DNA from: Candidatus Electrothrix aestuarii
Lineage (GTDB): Bacteria; Desulfobacterota; Desulfobulbia; Desulfobulbales; Desulfobulbaceae
Assembly: GCA_032595685.2 (NCBI GenBank)
Contig: CP159373.1
Coordinates: 4,999,821 to 5,063,820, forward strand
DNA length: 64,000 nt
Direction: 5' to 3'
Each line of letters starts with the position of its first letter. Positions within the stretch are counted from its first letter, which is position 1. A program made the translations under genes and the position numbers. Below are positions 9,010 to 17,740 of the stretch, one piece after another. The notes beneath the pieces were generated by a model. That model was not told where the DNA came from. It did no database searches and saw only the letters and a program-made list of their open reading frames with translations.

Positions 9010-9222
9010 TCACTGCTCCTGTTCCAGAGCCCTTTCACGTTCCTGTTCGTACTCCTCATACGGCATGGTTGCCAGATCAAGGCATTCGCCGCGATCAGCT
9101 CCATAGGCCGAATCGCAATCCTTGATGCGACTGTTTTCCATCATATCGTATGCTATAGAGCAGCCGGTGCTGCCCAAGGCGGGCAGAAGAGCTATGGTGA
9201 TATATAATAGGTTGATTCGCAT
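9010..9222 (-). CDS. Small putative lipoprotein
   Basis: A 70-residue protein with an N-terminal hydrophobic segment ending in the lipobox-like STGC, so it is probably lipidated at Cys21 and anchored in the envelope. The mature part is short and acidic, has two more Cys (in KDCDSAYGADRGECLDL) that could pair, and ends in a Glu/Gln/Arg-rich helix. The family is not recognised. It stands alone on the minus strand between leuD and a TPR gene. Confidence 0.6.
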   Translation of the reverse strand: MRINLLYITIALLPALGSTGCSIAYDMMENSRIKDCDSAYGADRGECLDLATMPYEEYEQERERALEQEQ

Positions 9223-9430
9223 GGTTTCTCCTCATGTCAAAGGCCGGTCTGTTCTCTCGCTGTCCTCGGCGAGAGGCTTCTTCTCAATATTGAGTATAGC
9301 ATAGATTGCAGGTCAGCACCTCCCTCCTCCCGACATTCCCCTTGACAACACCCTGCCCCTCCTTTACGCTGATTCTTTCTCCCTTTCCCCAATCACGCTA
9401 AACAGTTAACCAAGAAACCCAGAACCCTCT

Positions 9431-10126
9431 ATGAACCTTGCCGGATTTGAAAAGATAGCGCCCCACCTGAGCAGTCCGCTGGTGCTGTTGGGCTTTGTGA
9501 TGCTGCTTGCCTATGGGATTCACGGGCAGCTGACGAAGTCCGGGCTGTTGCGTCAGGTAACGCAGAAGGACAGTGGTCTTATCATCCGGCTCTTTCTTCG
9601 TTATGGCTTCTGGCTGGCCCTGACGCTGCTAGTAGCGGGCTTCGGTTTGGCAGGGTGGAGTAAATATGTGAACAAGGTGAATCGCGTTGATGCATCCAAG
9701 CAGTCAATCAAAACAGTTGAAGCGCCTAACGAACAGCCAAAAATCAAGCACGAGCAGAACAATTTTCAGACTGTCCGACGAAAGGAGATAGAGCTTGACC
9801 CGGACAATCCAGCGCGTTGGAATAAATTAGGACTTCTCCTTCTCTACACAGGTGAACTCGACCAGGCCGAAGAGGCTTTCCAAAAGCTCTTAGCCTTGGG
9901 TGAAGCGCATCAGGATAAAGAGTCACAAGCTATTGCTTATGGCAATTTGGGTCTTGTTTATAGGTCATGGGACAATATTGATCAGGCAGAAGCATATTGG
10001 AAGAAAAGCCTGCTCCTGTATCAAGAAATGGGGATGCCGGATACCAAGGATATTCAGCAGCGGCTTGATGAACTTTCCCAATATCGCGCCAGCCTACAAG
10101 CATCCCCAGCTGACGATACCCGATAG
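9431..10126 (+). CDS. Membrane-anchored TPR protein
   Basis: A 231-residue protein with two hydrophobic segments (about 14-32 and 58-76), a polar linker, and tetratricopeptide repeats at about 115-205 (ELDPDNPARWNKLGLLLLYTGELDQAEEAF and AYGNLGLVYRSWDNIDQAEAYW). TPRs are protein-interaction scaffolds, so it probably tethers a partner at the inner membrane. No enzymatic motif is present and neighbours do not suggest a role. It resembles the larger membrane TPR protein of the eCIS island only in general architecture. Confidence 0.75.
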   Translation: MNLAGFEKIAPHLSSPLVLLGFVMLLAYGIHGQLTKSGLLRQVTQKDSGLIIRLFLRYGFWLALTLLVAGFGLAGWSKYVNKVNRVDASKQSIKTVEAPNEQPKIKHEQNNFQTVRRKEIELDPDNPARWNKLGLLLLYTGELDQAEEAFQKLLALGEAHQDKESQAIAYGNLGLVYRSWDNIDQAEAYWKKSLLLYQEMGMPDTKDIQQRLDELSQYRASLQASPADDTR

Positions 10127-10317
10127 TGCTTTTCTCCCTACTCTCTTTTCCAACTTCACCCGGACGCAACATCTCCACAAAAACTCTGGAAAAAGGAAAT
10201 GGTGCATTCCCAAAGGACAGCTATCTTCCCTAATTGTGCTCTCACTCCGCTTATGCTACACTCTGTATCATATGCACTGGCAGATCGCTGGAGTTTCAAA
10301 TAAAAAAAGGAGGAATC

Positions 10318-11523
10318 ATGACAGCTCAGAATGTAAAGGAGCCTCTTCAGGCCTGGATCACCACCTTTGCCGGGATGGCGATTAATCTCTGTCTCGGCAT
10401 TCTCTATGCGTGGAGCATGTGGTCGGCAGCTCTGACCGATGCTGACAAGGCAGGCCAGCCCATGAGCGGCCTGAACCAGGGCTGGACCTATCTGACTAAT
10501 GCCCAGGCAGCCACACCCTTTTCCATATGCATGGTCATGTTCGCCCTACTGATGATCCCTGGCGGGAGGATTCAGGATCGAATCAGCCCTAAGTTTGGGG
10601 CAACCCTGGGCGGCCTCTTTCTCGCCTCCGGCTGCATCATTGCTGGCCTGATGCAGAGCTATCTCGGCCTGATCATCGGCTTTGGCATCTGCGGTGGTAT
10701 CGGCATGGGCATCGGCTATGCCGCCCCCACCCCCGCAGCCCTGAAATGGTTCGGCCCGCATCGGCGGGGCTTGATCGCCGGGCTGGTAGTGGGAGGCTAC
10801 GGCGGTGCCGCTTTATACATCAGCCCTCTTGCTAAATATCTGATCGCCAACTACGGCATTTCCAAGAGTTTCATCTTTCTCGGTATCTTTTTCGCCACTG
10901 TGGTGACCATTGCCGGACAATTCCTCAAGACCCCGAATGAAATCTACCCGGACGGTTCCTATACCCCTCCCGCCCCAAAATGCGCCAAGACAACCAAAGT
11001 CGCCAGCGCAGCCACTCAGCATGACTGGTCAGCCAAGGAGATGCTCTATTCATGGCAGTTCTATGCCTTGGTCTTCATGTTCATCCTCACCACCCAGTCA
11101 GGCATGCTGATGATCGCCAATGCTGCCGGGATATTGAAGACCGCAGGTGCCAAGCTCCCCTTCTTTGCCGACAATATCTGGCTGATCGTCGCTTACGGTG
11201 GGCTGGTCAACGCCCTGGGCCGGGTCGGCACCGGCATTTATTCGGACAATATAGGCAGGGCCAACACCTATACCATGAATTGCCTGGTCTCAGCTGTCTG
11301 CCTGCTCTTTGTCCCTTATGCAATCAACACCCAGAACATCCTGCTACTCTTCCTTGTTGTGGGCAATGCCTACTGGCAATACGGCGGTGGACTTTCCCTG
11401 ATGCCGCTCTTCACCGGCGACTTCTACGGAGCAAAAAATCTGGGCATCAACTACGGACTAGTTTTCCTGGGCTGGGGCTTAGGCTTTTTCATGGCCAAAC
11501 TGGGGGGATCATCAAAGACCTGA
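10318..11523 (+). CDS. OFA-family MFS transporter (oxalate/formate antiporter-like), 3' frameshift
   Basis: A 12-TM major-facilitator protein of the OFA family, with WITTFAGMAINLCLGILYAWS at the N-terminus and GGRIQDRISPKFGATLGG between TM2 and TM3. Substrate is unproven; the family includes oxalate:formate antiporters and other monocarboxylate carriers. The ATG at 10318 is preceded by AAGGAGG. The frame ends at 11523 with GGSSKT because one T is missing in CTGGGGGGATC (11500s); the normal C-terminus GGIIKDLTGSLDYAFYISA then runs on in another frame to a stop at 11636. A second copy of the 3' end at 44980-45188 has CTGGGTGGGATC and is in frame. So this locus is broken by a 1-bp deletion, or the assembly is wrong by one base. 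Confidence 0.85.
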   Translation: MTAQNVKEPLQAWITTFAGMAINLCLGILYAWSMWSAALTDADKAGQPMSGLNQGWTYLTNAQAATPFSICMVMFALLMIPGGRIQDRISPKFGATLGGLFLASGCIIAGLMQSYLGLIIGFGICGGIGMGIGYAAPTPAALKWFGPHRRGLIAGLVVGGYGGAALYISPLAKYLIANYGISKSFIFLGIFFATVVTIAGQFLKTPNEIYPDGSYTPPAPKCAKTTKVASAATQHDWSAKEMLYSWQFYALVFMFILTTQSGMLMIANAAGILKTAGAKLPFFADNIWLIVAYGGLVNALGRVGTGIYSDNIGRANTYTMNCLVSAVCLLFVPYAINTQNILLLFLVVGNAYWQYGGGLSLMPLFTGDFYGAKNLGINYGLVFLGWGLGFFMAKLGGSSKT

Positions 11524-11636
11524 CCGGCAGCCTTGATTATGCTTTTTACATCTCGGCTGCTCTGCTGGTGGTCGGAGCGATTCTGGCCCAATTGGTTAAA
11601 AGACCAACCTGGGCTGAAGAAAAGGCGACTGTGTAA
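11429..11636 (+). repeat. Island-flanking direct repeat, copy 1 (3' end of the MFS gene)
   Basis: 208 bp matching 44980-45188 with three visible differences: a missing T in the G-rich stretch, one T/G change, and GTG versus GTA just before the stop. Homology starts at GAGCAAAAAATCTGGG and ends at the stop codon. The 10-mer GAGCAAAAAA recurs again at 11647-11656, just before the first island repeat. Confidence 0.95.
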
Positions 11637-11656
11637 AGGTAAAAAAGAGCAAAAAA

Positions 11657-11710
11657 GGGGACAGATTTATTTGCCCGTCAAAAGTTAATTGGAAAAATAA
11701 ATCTGTCCCC
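11657..11710. repeat. Repeat family A, inverted pair
   Basis: GGGGACAGATTTATTT followed after a short loop by AAAAATAAATCTGTCCCC. With A6 before and T5 after, it forms a long hairpin that could also terminate transcription in both directions. Confidence 0.85.
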
Positions 11711-11764
11711 TTTTTGGTCGTTCTTTCTTGGGAGATTCTGGCATGAGGGAAAAGAGAGAGAAAA

Positions 11765-11785
11765 GGGGGTAAATTTATTTTTTTA
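11765..11785 (+). repeat. Repeat family A, degenerate half-site
   Basis: GGGGGTAAATTTATTTTTTT resembles the family A core with two changes and has no inverted partner close by. Confidence 0.5.
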
Positions 11786-11845
11786 TCAGTATATTGGGGG
11801 CTCCATGAGCCGTCAAAAGAAAAAAGATTTGTTTTGTTTTTCTGT

Positions 11846-12169
11846 TTATTTTTGTGTTCTCATTCTTTGCGCCTTCCAGTTTGTGAAAGAAATTTTTTCT
11901 TTGAATATCTTCCCATTTTGATCTTTTTGCTGAATAATCACCCCGCCTCCTTCTATAAAAGGGATGTCATATGTATAGTCAACTATCGTAATATTGTCCC
12001 ATGTGCCAGCAGGAGATAATATTTGAACTTCTTTTCCTTTAAAGTGCTTTTGCGATTTAATAATAAAAAAAGAATGAACGGCATTTGTGATATCATTTTT
12101 TATAATGGCAAGGATAATAGTAAAGAAAAATACCATGAGATGCCAACTCTCAAGTTCGAAATGCTGCAC
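11846..12169 (-). CDS. Small single-TM membrane protein of unknown function
   Basis: A 107-residue protein starting at GTG 12169, with AAGGAG five bases upstream. Residues 9-25 (WHLMVFFFTIILAIIK) form one hydrophobic helix. The cytoplasmic or periplasmic domain contains KGKEVQILSPAGTWDNITIVDY, then GGGVIIQQKDQNGKIFKEKISF and ends in NWKAQRMR. The strand pattern suggests a small beta-rich domain. The family is not recognised. It lies between family A repeats and the RAYT unit, on the same strand as the RAYT gene. Confidence 0.55.
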   Translation of the reverse strand: MQHFELESWHLMVFFFTIILAIIKNDITNAVHSFFIIKSQKHFKGKEVQILSPAGTWDNITIVDYTYDIPFIEGGGVIIQQKDQNGKIFKEKISFTNWKAQRMRTQK

Positions 12170-12245
12170 ATTATCTCCTTTTGTCTTTGTATATAATAAA
12201 AAGGGGTCTGTTTTTCAGTCCCCTTTTCCCAAATGATCGATAGGG

Positions 12246-12962
12246 TCAGACTCGATTGGTTTTTTGTCGGTATTCCTCTGATTTTCTATCGCCACCTTTC
12301 TGTTTGGGAGTCATTGGGCGATTGATTTTTGCTGCTATTTTTCCTTTAAAATAATCACTTCCCAATACCCAAGCCTTGTTCGTGGCCTCCCGAATTTCTT
12401 TCAGTGAGGTCTCATCCAGGTGCTGAGCAAATAAGGCACTGTATATTTTTTGCCTTTTCTCCCTGGTCTCTGCCAAGGCCTGATAAAGAGGATGGGGAGT
12501 AATCATACTATCATATTCTCCCAAGGCATTCATGCGGTAACTGGACCAAGGATATTCGGCGGGATGACTGACCATCTCTGCCCGTACCGGATTCAGTTCT
12601 ATATAGCGGTAACAGGTCAGGGCGTATTGTTCGCTGTCGATGAGCGTGGCTTTATAGCGACCTTCCCATAAGGTTCCTGTGCGCTGATAGGTGTGATTGA
12701 AATATTGCACATAGTAGCGCCCGGTCATTTGCATTGCTTTCGAGATGCCGTCCTTTTTATGCGGTGTGATCAGGAGGTGAACATGATTGGTCATCAGAAC
12801 ATAGGCATGGATATCGCAGTTGTGTTTTTGGCAGGCTGACTGGAGCTTTTCCAGATAAAACCGGTAATCTTCGTCCGCGTAGAATATTGGTTCCCGGTTA
12901 TTTCCGCGTATAATCACATGCTGGGGGTGGCCGACTAAAACGAAACGAGGGTGGCGTGGCAT
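12246..12962 (-). CDS. REP-associated tyrosine transposase (RAYT, Y1_Tnp/IS200-like fold)
   Basis: A 238-residue HUH endonuclease of the single-Tyr transposase superfamily. The metal-binding HVH lies at residues 60-62 within LMTNHVHLLI, and YYVQYFNHTYQRTGTLWEGRYKATLID carries the helix with the expected catalytic tyrosine and the family's WEGRY signature, then ELNPVRAEMV. Family members cut and rejoin single-stranded hairpin repeats (REP/BIME) rather than move a full IS. The C-terminal KQKGGDRKSEEYRQK tail is basic. It sits between inverted family B repeats, which are its likely substrates. Confidence 0.93.
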   Translation of the reverse strand: MPRHPRFVLVGHPQHVIIRGNNREPIFYADEDYRFYLEKLQSACQKHNCDIHAYVLMTNHVHLLITPHKKDGISKAMQMTGRYYVQYFNHTYQRTGTLWEGRYKATLIDSEQYALTCYRYIELNPVRAEMVSHPAEYPWSSYRMNALGEYDSMITPHPLYQALAETREKRQKIYSALFAQHLDETSLKEIREATNKAWVLGSDYFKGKIAAKINRPMTPKQKGGDRKSEEYRQKTNRV

Positions 12963-13061
12963 AATAGTGGCTCCTGTTGAGGGTGGATTACCAAGGGGTA
13001 TTTATTGTATGTGGACTACCGGTTCATTCTACTATCATTTTACCCAATGAGCTTGCAAAAA

Positions 13062-13078
13062 TCAATCGAGTCTGACCC
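13062..13078 (-). repeat. Repeat family B copy, right boundary of the RAYT unit
   Basis: TCAATCGAGTCTGACCC, the inverse of the copy at 12243-12258. Confidence 0.85.
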
Positions 13079-13119
13079 TTTTGATTTCTAGTCTCATCCT
13101 TTTGATTTCGCGGCGGTTT

Positions 13120-13210
13120 GGCTGGGTCGGTTTTTTTCCTGACCTTTATGTTCAGGCACCTGGGGGTGTTGGGAGAGTGGCTGTCATGAGGATCAATCGA
13201 GTCTGACCCC
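13120..13210 (-). repeat. Effector-downstream repeat, copy 1 (inverted relative to 37755-37856)
   Basis: Read on the minus strand this begins GGGGTCAGACTCGATTGATC, continues with a block containing CAGCCACTCTCCCAACACCC and ends near ACCGACCCAGCC. The same order of blocks follows the second effector at 37755-37856. It lies 22 bp after the first effector's stop. Confidence 0.85.
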
Positions 13211-13231
13211 ATTCATTTTCCCGTTAAATGG

Positions 13232-14341
13232 TCATGTTATATCATTTACATATCCTTTTGCTGGTCCTTTCTTTGTTGGTCTGTTCTTTTTTCGGAGAAA
13301 CCTCGCTAATGCCAAAAATTTCTCTTTTTTAACCTTTCCTGCTACCCATCCTCTTTTCTTTGCTTGTTTGTTAACGTAGATATTGTATTGCGGGTGTGCT
13401 CCTCCCCCCTTTATGTGGAATCTTTTCCCTTTGTCTAACGCTGTCAAACGTTTCGTGACCGTTCCGTGACGCCCCGACGGTAGCATCATCCCGTTCTCGG
13501 CGGAATTTGCCCACGCCTCTGGGACTAGAAACTCTTTGCAAACTTGAGCCGGGATTAAGTGCTGCGCCTCTCTGCCGCGCTTCCATGTGCTAAAATCACG
13601 CCCTTTACCCTTTTTTCCTCCACCACGCTTGTACCTCGCTCGGGCCAATTTACCAGAGTTATTATAATTTTTATTGTACTTGATTAACTGAAATATGCCT
13701 GAGCAACGGTGTCCCCTCTCTTTGTCATACATTCCGGAATCATTATTTTTTTTGCGCGGAATCCTTTCTCTCCTATTTTCCATAAATTGAATCGCCTTCT
13801 CACCTAAAACATCCGCCTCCCGCTCCAACCCCCCATCATCATTCACCGGCACCCCACCCTTCATCTGCACGGTCGGCCTTACACGGCCCTCCTTCTGCTG
13901 CACCACATGCCACGCCTCATGCGGCAGGTGCTTCTCCTGCCCCGGTGCAACATGAATCTTCGTCCCCTGAGTATACGCATGAGCATTCAGCTGAGCAGGT
14001 TTATCAGAATTATACGACACCCGCACATCATCCATAGCCAACCCGGAAAGATTCTCCACTCCCGCCTTCAGATCATCCGGCAGGCCTGTCTTGTTCTCCT
14101 TCTTCTGCACCGGCTCCTGTGGCTTCAACTGCTTGCCCTCATGAAAATCCTTTGCCTGCAAAACCGGTCGCCCAGCCTCGTTACTTGGCCGCTGAGGAAA
14201 CAGACCACGCAACTGCGCAGTCTCGGGGCGGTTATCCTCAAAAGCGAACCCCTTGGCTCTCCCACGCTTTTTCCGCTGCGCGACTCCTGTTAACCCCGTA
14301 ACCATCCCGCTCTTCTGTTCTTTCTCCTTATGCTCGCTCAT
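13232..14341 (-). CDS. eCIS effector: DUF4157 head with AHH/HNH-like nuclease tail
   Basis: A 369-residue cargo protein. Residues 1 to about 178 form the eCIS-associated DUF4157 module with HEAWHVVQQ at 141-149; its HExxH resembles a zincin site, and such heads are common on eCIS cargo. The tail (about 200-369) is very basic and carries an AHH-type nuclease pattern: AQHLIP with His261, ENGMMLP at 282-288, and HPQYNIYV with His316. That family belongs to the HNH/endonuclease VII superfamily of toxin domains. AQH replaces the usual AHH. No immunity gene is obvious, as expected if the target is not kin. It is the last gene of the leftward eCIS operon, 73 bp behind the baseplate gene. Delivery and toxicity are inferred. 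Confidence 0.8.
   Translation of the reverse strand: MSEHKEKEQKSGMVTGLTGVAQRKKRGRAKGFAFEDNRPETAQLRGLFPQRPSNEAGRPVLQAKDFHEGKQLKPQEPVQKKENKTGLPDDLKAGVENLSGLAMDDVRVSYNSDKPAQLNAHAYTQGTKIHVAPGQEKHLPHEAWHVVQQKEGRVRPTVQMKGGVPVNDDGGLEREADVLGEKAIQFMENRRERIPRKKNNDSGMYDKERGHRCSGIFQLIKYNKNYNNSGKLARARYKRGGGKKGKGRDFSTWKRGREAQHLIPAQVCKEFLVPEAWANSAENGMMLPSGRHGTVTKRLTALDKGKRFHIKGGGAHPQYNIYVNKQAKKRGWVAGKVKKEKFLALARFLRKKNRPTKKGPAKGYVNDIT
13808..14341 (-). repeat. Effector-head repeat, copy 1 (inverted)
   Basis: The first ~530 bp of this effector gene are nearly identical at DNA level to 36281-36814 in opposite orientation; identity ends abruptly just after GLEREADV. Confidence 0.9.
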
Positions 14342-14414
14342 CTCCTCCTCCCTCGTACACCCGTTATCTCAAATCTTACGCCCCTATTTCTATTTAAATC
14401 TATCCCCTCTATCC

Positions 14415-16880
14415 CTACCAAAACTGCTCCTCAGCCACTGGCTCATGCCGCCGCAAGAACCTCCGTAATCCCTTACTACTCGCCGCTTTCCCGCCCCCCT
14501 GACACTCCCGGCACCGTCGTTTCGTCATAGCATGTGTAAAAAGCTCTTCAAACTCGGTCATGTGGGCCGCATTGAGCCAATAAAAAACCGGCATAATATG
14601 GGCCGGGCAATTGATCCGTACGGTCTCTTCCACCAATAATTGAAATTCCCGGTTGCCGCAGCGGGGTGTCCAGTTGGGCAGGACCATAGAGATTCGGTTG
14701 CCGTACTCTTCGTTTTCCTCCACACCTCCTGCTTCCTCCTGGGCCGGTCGAAGGAGGATATGCTCCACAATATGCACACCCTCGCTTTCCTGATTGAGGC
14801 GGATCAACAGGGTGCGCAGGGCATTGACCGCAATAGTTGCCTCGTCCTGATCAGCAAATCTCCCTGGTAGCCAGCGGGCTCCAGAAGTATCTGAGCAAAG
14901 GCGAACCCGGACAGAGTGGTCCTTTTTATGAACCGCCAAGCCATAGGCCTGAAGGCGGGCCCCATCCCGGAGTAAGGAGCTGGTAATGCTGCCGCCACCG
15001 GGAAGGAGCGGACCAGCCTTTTCCCGCAGCTCGGCCATGCTTGCCTGTGAAAGATCCAGTCTGGGAACCGGCTCCAGCCTATCATCGCCCTCTCTCCCGG
15101 AATCGCTCATTGCCATCCCGCAGCAATCGTCAATAATATGGAGACCTTCACGGCGAAACACCTGGATCAGCGAACGGTTTTGGCTGCCTTCTTCCCACCC
15201 CAGCAGGAGGGCGGTCTTTTGCTGGAGACCGGAAATATTCGCAGGATCCTCCCAGACTGGATGCAGGTGATTGGGTGCTGCGCTCCGATTGCGGTTAATC
15301 TGCACCAACTGTTGTAACAGGCGGGACTTTATCGCGATAATTTCGTCCTCCAGCTCGCCGGACTCAAGGTACCAGTTGAAATTGCACAAGGAGACCCCGG
15401 TAAATCGTTCGCCGTATAGGGCCAGCAGGTAATCCAAGACTCGGCCTTTGCGATCCCGGTAATTATCAAAGCGGCGCTGGACCGCCTGAAAATACTCCTC
15501 AGCCTCCGGGGCCAGCACCTTATCAATCCCCGGAACCTGACTGCTGTCCAGCTGTTGCCGGTAATAGGACTGGCGAAGGTCCTGCTCTCTGGAAAAAAGA
15601 CGGGGGATATGTTCCAGCTGGGCCAGGTAGTCAGCCATGATCTGCTCAAAGGCCAGAAGATAGGCCTTGAGCTGGGCCGCTGCCGCCTTTTCCTCTTCTG
15701 GATAATGGGGAGGAACCCCGTGGACATTAATGCCATAGCAATCAGGGAAAAGATGCTGGATGGAGCTATATTGCCCTGGATTGCGATAGGTGCCTTGAGG
15801 CAGGGAATAGAGTTGTTCTGGCCTGCTCTGTGCCCCCCGTAATGCCCGGTCGTTATGCTCCAGTTTCTCCAGGGTGCTGCGAAATCGAGTCCAGGAAATG
15901 TTTATCTTTCGTCCATGATTGCTCAGGAGAACTTGGGATTGTCCCGCTGTTTCCGGGACAATAAGGCGATAACAAGAACGCTCACCCGCAGCACGAATTC
16001 TTTCCTCCTCTGCCCGGTCAAGAGAGAGTCGGAAGCGGTCTACCCTTTCAATCCCCTTAATACTCTTAACAAGCTGAAAAAGAGTTCCATGTTCAACAGA
16101 TCCTTGTTTGGCCGTGCGATGTAAACCGCTCACCCGGCCTCCCAGCAAAGGACCATTAAAGAGATCTTCAGGACGTTCTTGAGCTGCTAAGGTTGTGTAT
16201 GGGGTAATTTTCAGCCGGGCAGCAACCTCCCGATGTACCTGGTGATAGATCGCGGCCAGAATCTCTTCAGCGTTGCGCGTCCCGTCCAGACGGAGAGTCG
16301 CCTCCAGATGGCAGGGGACCGGACGGAGCACCACAATTTCCTCAATATCCTCACAAAGGTTACGGTGACGGGCATAGACTTCTTCAATCTGGGCCTTGAG
16401 CTGCTGCTCAGCTTGTTGATTTTTCTTGATGTCCAAAACCGGGGCAACCAGAACTCGGTACAGTCCACTGGGGCTTTGCCTTTCTCCAGCAGGATTTTCT
16501 CCAGCGCTGATATTTTCCAACCAGACATTTTCAATCTCCGGGATTTCACTGAACAGGATGCTCCGATAATCATGAACAGTGACTGGACAGGAAGGGAAAA
16601 TCTCTTCTGGTGTATACATGCCAAGGGCTGTATAATCCAGTTCTCCGTTGGCGTCGGTGAGCAGATCCGGCACAGCATATCCTGTGCGATAGAGAAGGTC
16701 GGTCAGGGCAAAACAGAGTTGCTCCAGGATGGTGACGCCAGGATCGTGGAGATTATAGTCAGTCCAGATTTCGCCAGACAGCTGCTGAGCATATTCTAGC
16801 CCTTGGCGGCGAAGACCTGCGAATTCAAACTCATCAGAGTCTCCTTCTTTTTTCTTCGATATGCTTTGCGGTTCTTTCAT
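14415..16880 (-). CDS. eCIS baseplate protein (Afp11/12-like, HDPGVT family)
   Basis: An 821-residue protein. The N-terminal segment GLEYAQQLSGEIWTDYN followed by HDPGVTILEQLCFALTDLLY is a signature of large baseplate-wedge proteins in Afp/AlgoCIS-type particles and distantly of T6SS TssF/gp6. The middle and C-terminal parts are less conserved; GVHIVEHILLRP near 690 is also typical of this eCIS group. It should form part of the baseplate that clamps the sheath and spike. It overlaps the fibre gene by 4 bp (ATGA), which shows translational coupling, and is followed by an effector. Assignment to Afp11 or Afp12 is uncertain because the 1273-residue protein at 30963 is the other candidate. Confidence 0.75.
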   Translation of the reverse strand: MKEPQSISKKKEGDSDEFEFAGLRRQGLEYAQQLSGEIWTDYNLHDPGVTILEQLCFALTDLLYRTGYAVPDLLTDANGELDYTALGMYTPEEIFPSCPVTVHDYRSILFSEIPEIENVWLENISAGENPAGERQSPSGLYRVLVAPVLDIKKNQQAEQQLKAQIEEVYARHRNLCEDIEEIVVLRPVPCHLEATLRLDGTRNAEEILAAIYHQVHREVAARLKITPYTTLAAQERPEDLFNGPLLGGRVSGLHRTAKQGSVEHGTLFQLVKSIKGIERVDRFRLSLDRAEEERIRAAGERSCYRLIVPETAGQSQVLLSNHGRKINISWTRFRSTLEKLEHNDRALRGAQSRPEQLYSLPQGTYRNPGQYSSIQHLFPDCYGINVHGVPPHYPEEEKAAAAQLKAYLLAFEQIMADYLAQLEHIPRLFSREQDLRQSYYRQQLDSSQVPGIDKVLAPEAEEYFQAVQRRFDNYRDRKGRVLDYLLALYGERFTGVSLCNFNWYLESGELEDEIIAIKSRLLQQLVQINRNRSAAPNHLHPVWEDPANISGLQQKTALLLGWEEGSQNRSLIQVFRREGLHIIDDCCGMAMSDSGREGDDRLEPVPRLDLSQASMAELREKAGPLLPGGGSITSSLLRDGARLQAYGLAVHKKDHSVRVRLCSDTSGARWLPGRFADQDEATIAVNALRTLLIRLNQESEGVHIVEHILLRPAQEEAGGVEENEEYGNRISMVLPNWTPRCGNREFQLLVEETVRINCPAHIMPVFYWLNAAHMTEFEELFTHAMTKRRCRECQGGGKAASSKGLRRFLRRHEPVAEEQFW

Positions 16881-17740
16881 GGAGCTGTTGGATCAGTATC
16901 TGAAGAGGTGCTGTCCTCAGAGGAAAGAATTATTGGCGCCTGCTCCTGCTGAGCCTGGGATTGTTGCATGAGAGGGTCAAACCAGAGATTGGTTAGGGAG
17001 TAATGAATCTGGATTCCCTCTCCATAATCTGAGTTGGTCCTGATTTGCATGCAGTAGAGGGTGTTTCGTCCTTGCTGGCGAATGGATTTCCAACGTATTT
17101 TCAGCTTATCCCGGAGAGAACGATAATACGACTGGGTGGCCCGGATCTGTCGTTTCCTGTTTAAAAAGTTAAACAACCAGCCTTCAGGATGATGAGCATT
17201 GAGGGCTATGGCATGGAGCAGGGCATATTTTCCGGTGGTTACCTTTCCCACGCCCGCCATGACCTCAAATGCTTGGCAGCCCTCTAGCTCTTCAGTGAGG
17301 TCATGCCACTTACCGTCTGCTGGCACTCGTCCGGTTGCATAGGTTCCCTGTCGTCCGGCAGCTGAAATCACCCCGTTAACATCCAGTTCCGTCTGGGGAT
17401 TCTCCTTATTAATACCTATTCTCCCCTGGCCCAGGCTCAGGGTGGTATCAGGCTTGCCCGTCTCAGGATTCGTTTTTCCATTGCGAAAGACCAGCTCGTC
17501 CCGACTCTCCTCCAGGCCCATACTCCACCTCGGCTCCTGGGGATTATCACCGTCATAAAAGCTGAACAGGCCTTCATTATCACCGGTGGTGGTGATTTTG
17601 AAACCATTCTCCGCCGTGTGATCAAAGCGATCGTCCAACAGATTCAGGGCGGAGTCGATTAAGTCGGCAAACTGACTTTCTGTGGGCAGCTGTCCCTTGC
17701 CAAAATAGTTTTTGAGGGTTTTACGATTTTGTTTTGCCAT
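16877..17740 (-). CDS. eCIS tail-fibre / receptor-binding protein
   Basis: A 287-residue protein that starts the leftward operon. It has the phage-fibre style N-terminus KTLKNYFGKGQLPTESQFADLIDS, then a triple-beta-type stretch with RIGINKENPQTELDVNGVIS and AAGRQGTY, and a variable C-terminal domain (about 130-265) with LTNLWFDP. The same arrangement occurs in fibre-like proteins of other eCIS loci, where it attaches to the baseplate and selects the target surface. The last 20 residues are Ser/Asp-rich. The role corresponds to Afp13, but the sequence is only generally similar to fibres. Confidence 0.7.
   Translation of the reverse strand: MAKQNRKTLKNYFGKGQLPTESQFADLIDSALNLLDDRFDHTAENGFKITTTGDNEGLFSFYDGDNPQEPRWSMGLEESRDELVFRNGKTNPETGKPDTTLSLGQGRIGINKENPQTELDVNGVISAAGRQGTYATGRVPADGKWHDLTEELEGCQAFEVMAGVGKVTTGKYALLHAIALNAHHPEGWLFNFLNRKRQIRATQSYYRSLRDKLKIRWKSIRQQGRNTLYCMQIRTNSDYGEGIQIHYSLTNLWFDPLMQQSQAQQEQAPIILSSEDSTSSDTDPTAP

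Larger units (their letters stand above)
12243..13078 (-). mobile_element. RAYT unit bounded by inverted family B repeats
   Basis: GGGTCAGACTCGATTG at 12243-12258 and its inverse TCAATCGAGTCTGACCC at 13062-13078 bracket the transposase gene. The gene's stop codon lies inside the left repeat. No target-site duplication is evident. Further family B copies at 13193, 37755 and 39528 look like non-autonomous relatives moved or maintained by this enzyme. Confidence 0.75.

Noticed and set aside
12450-12671. Plus-strand frame of 73 codons
   Set aside because: Antisense to the RAYT gene, without motif or ribosome site.
13907-14293. Plus-strand frames of 60-128 codons
   Set aside because: They are antisense to the conserved effector head; the matching frame also appears opposite the second head, as expected for shadows.
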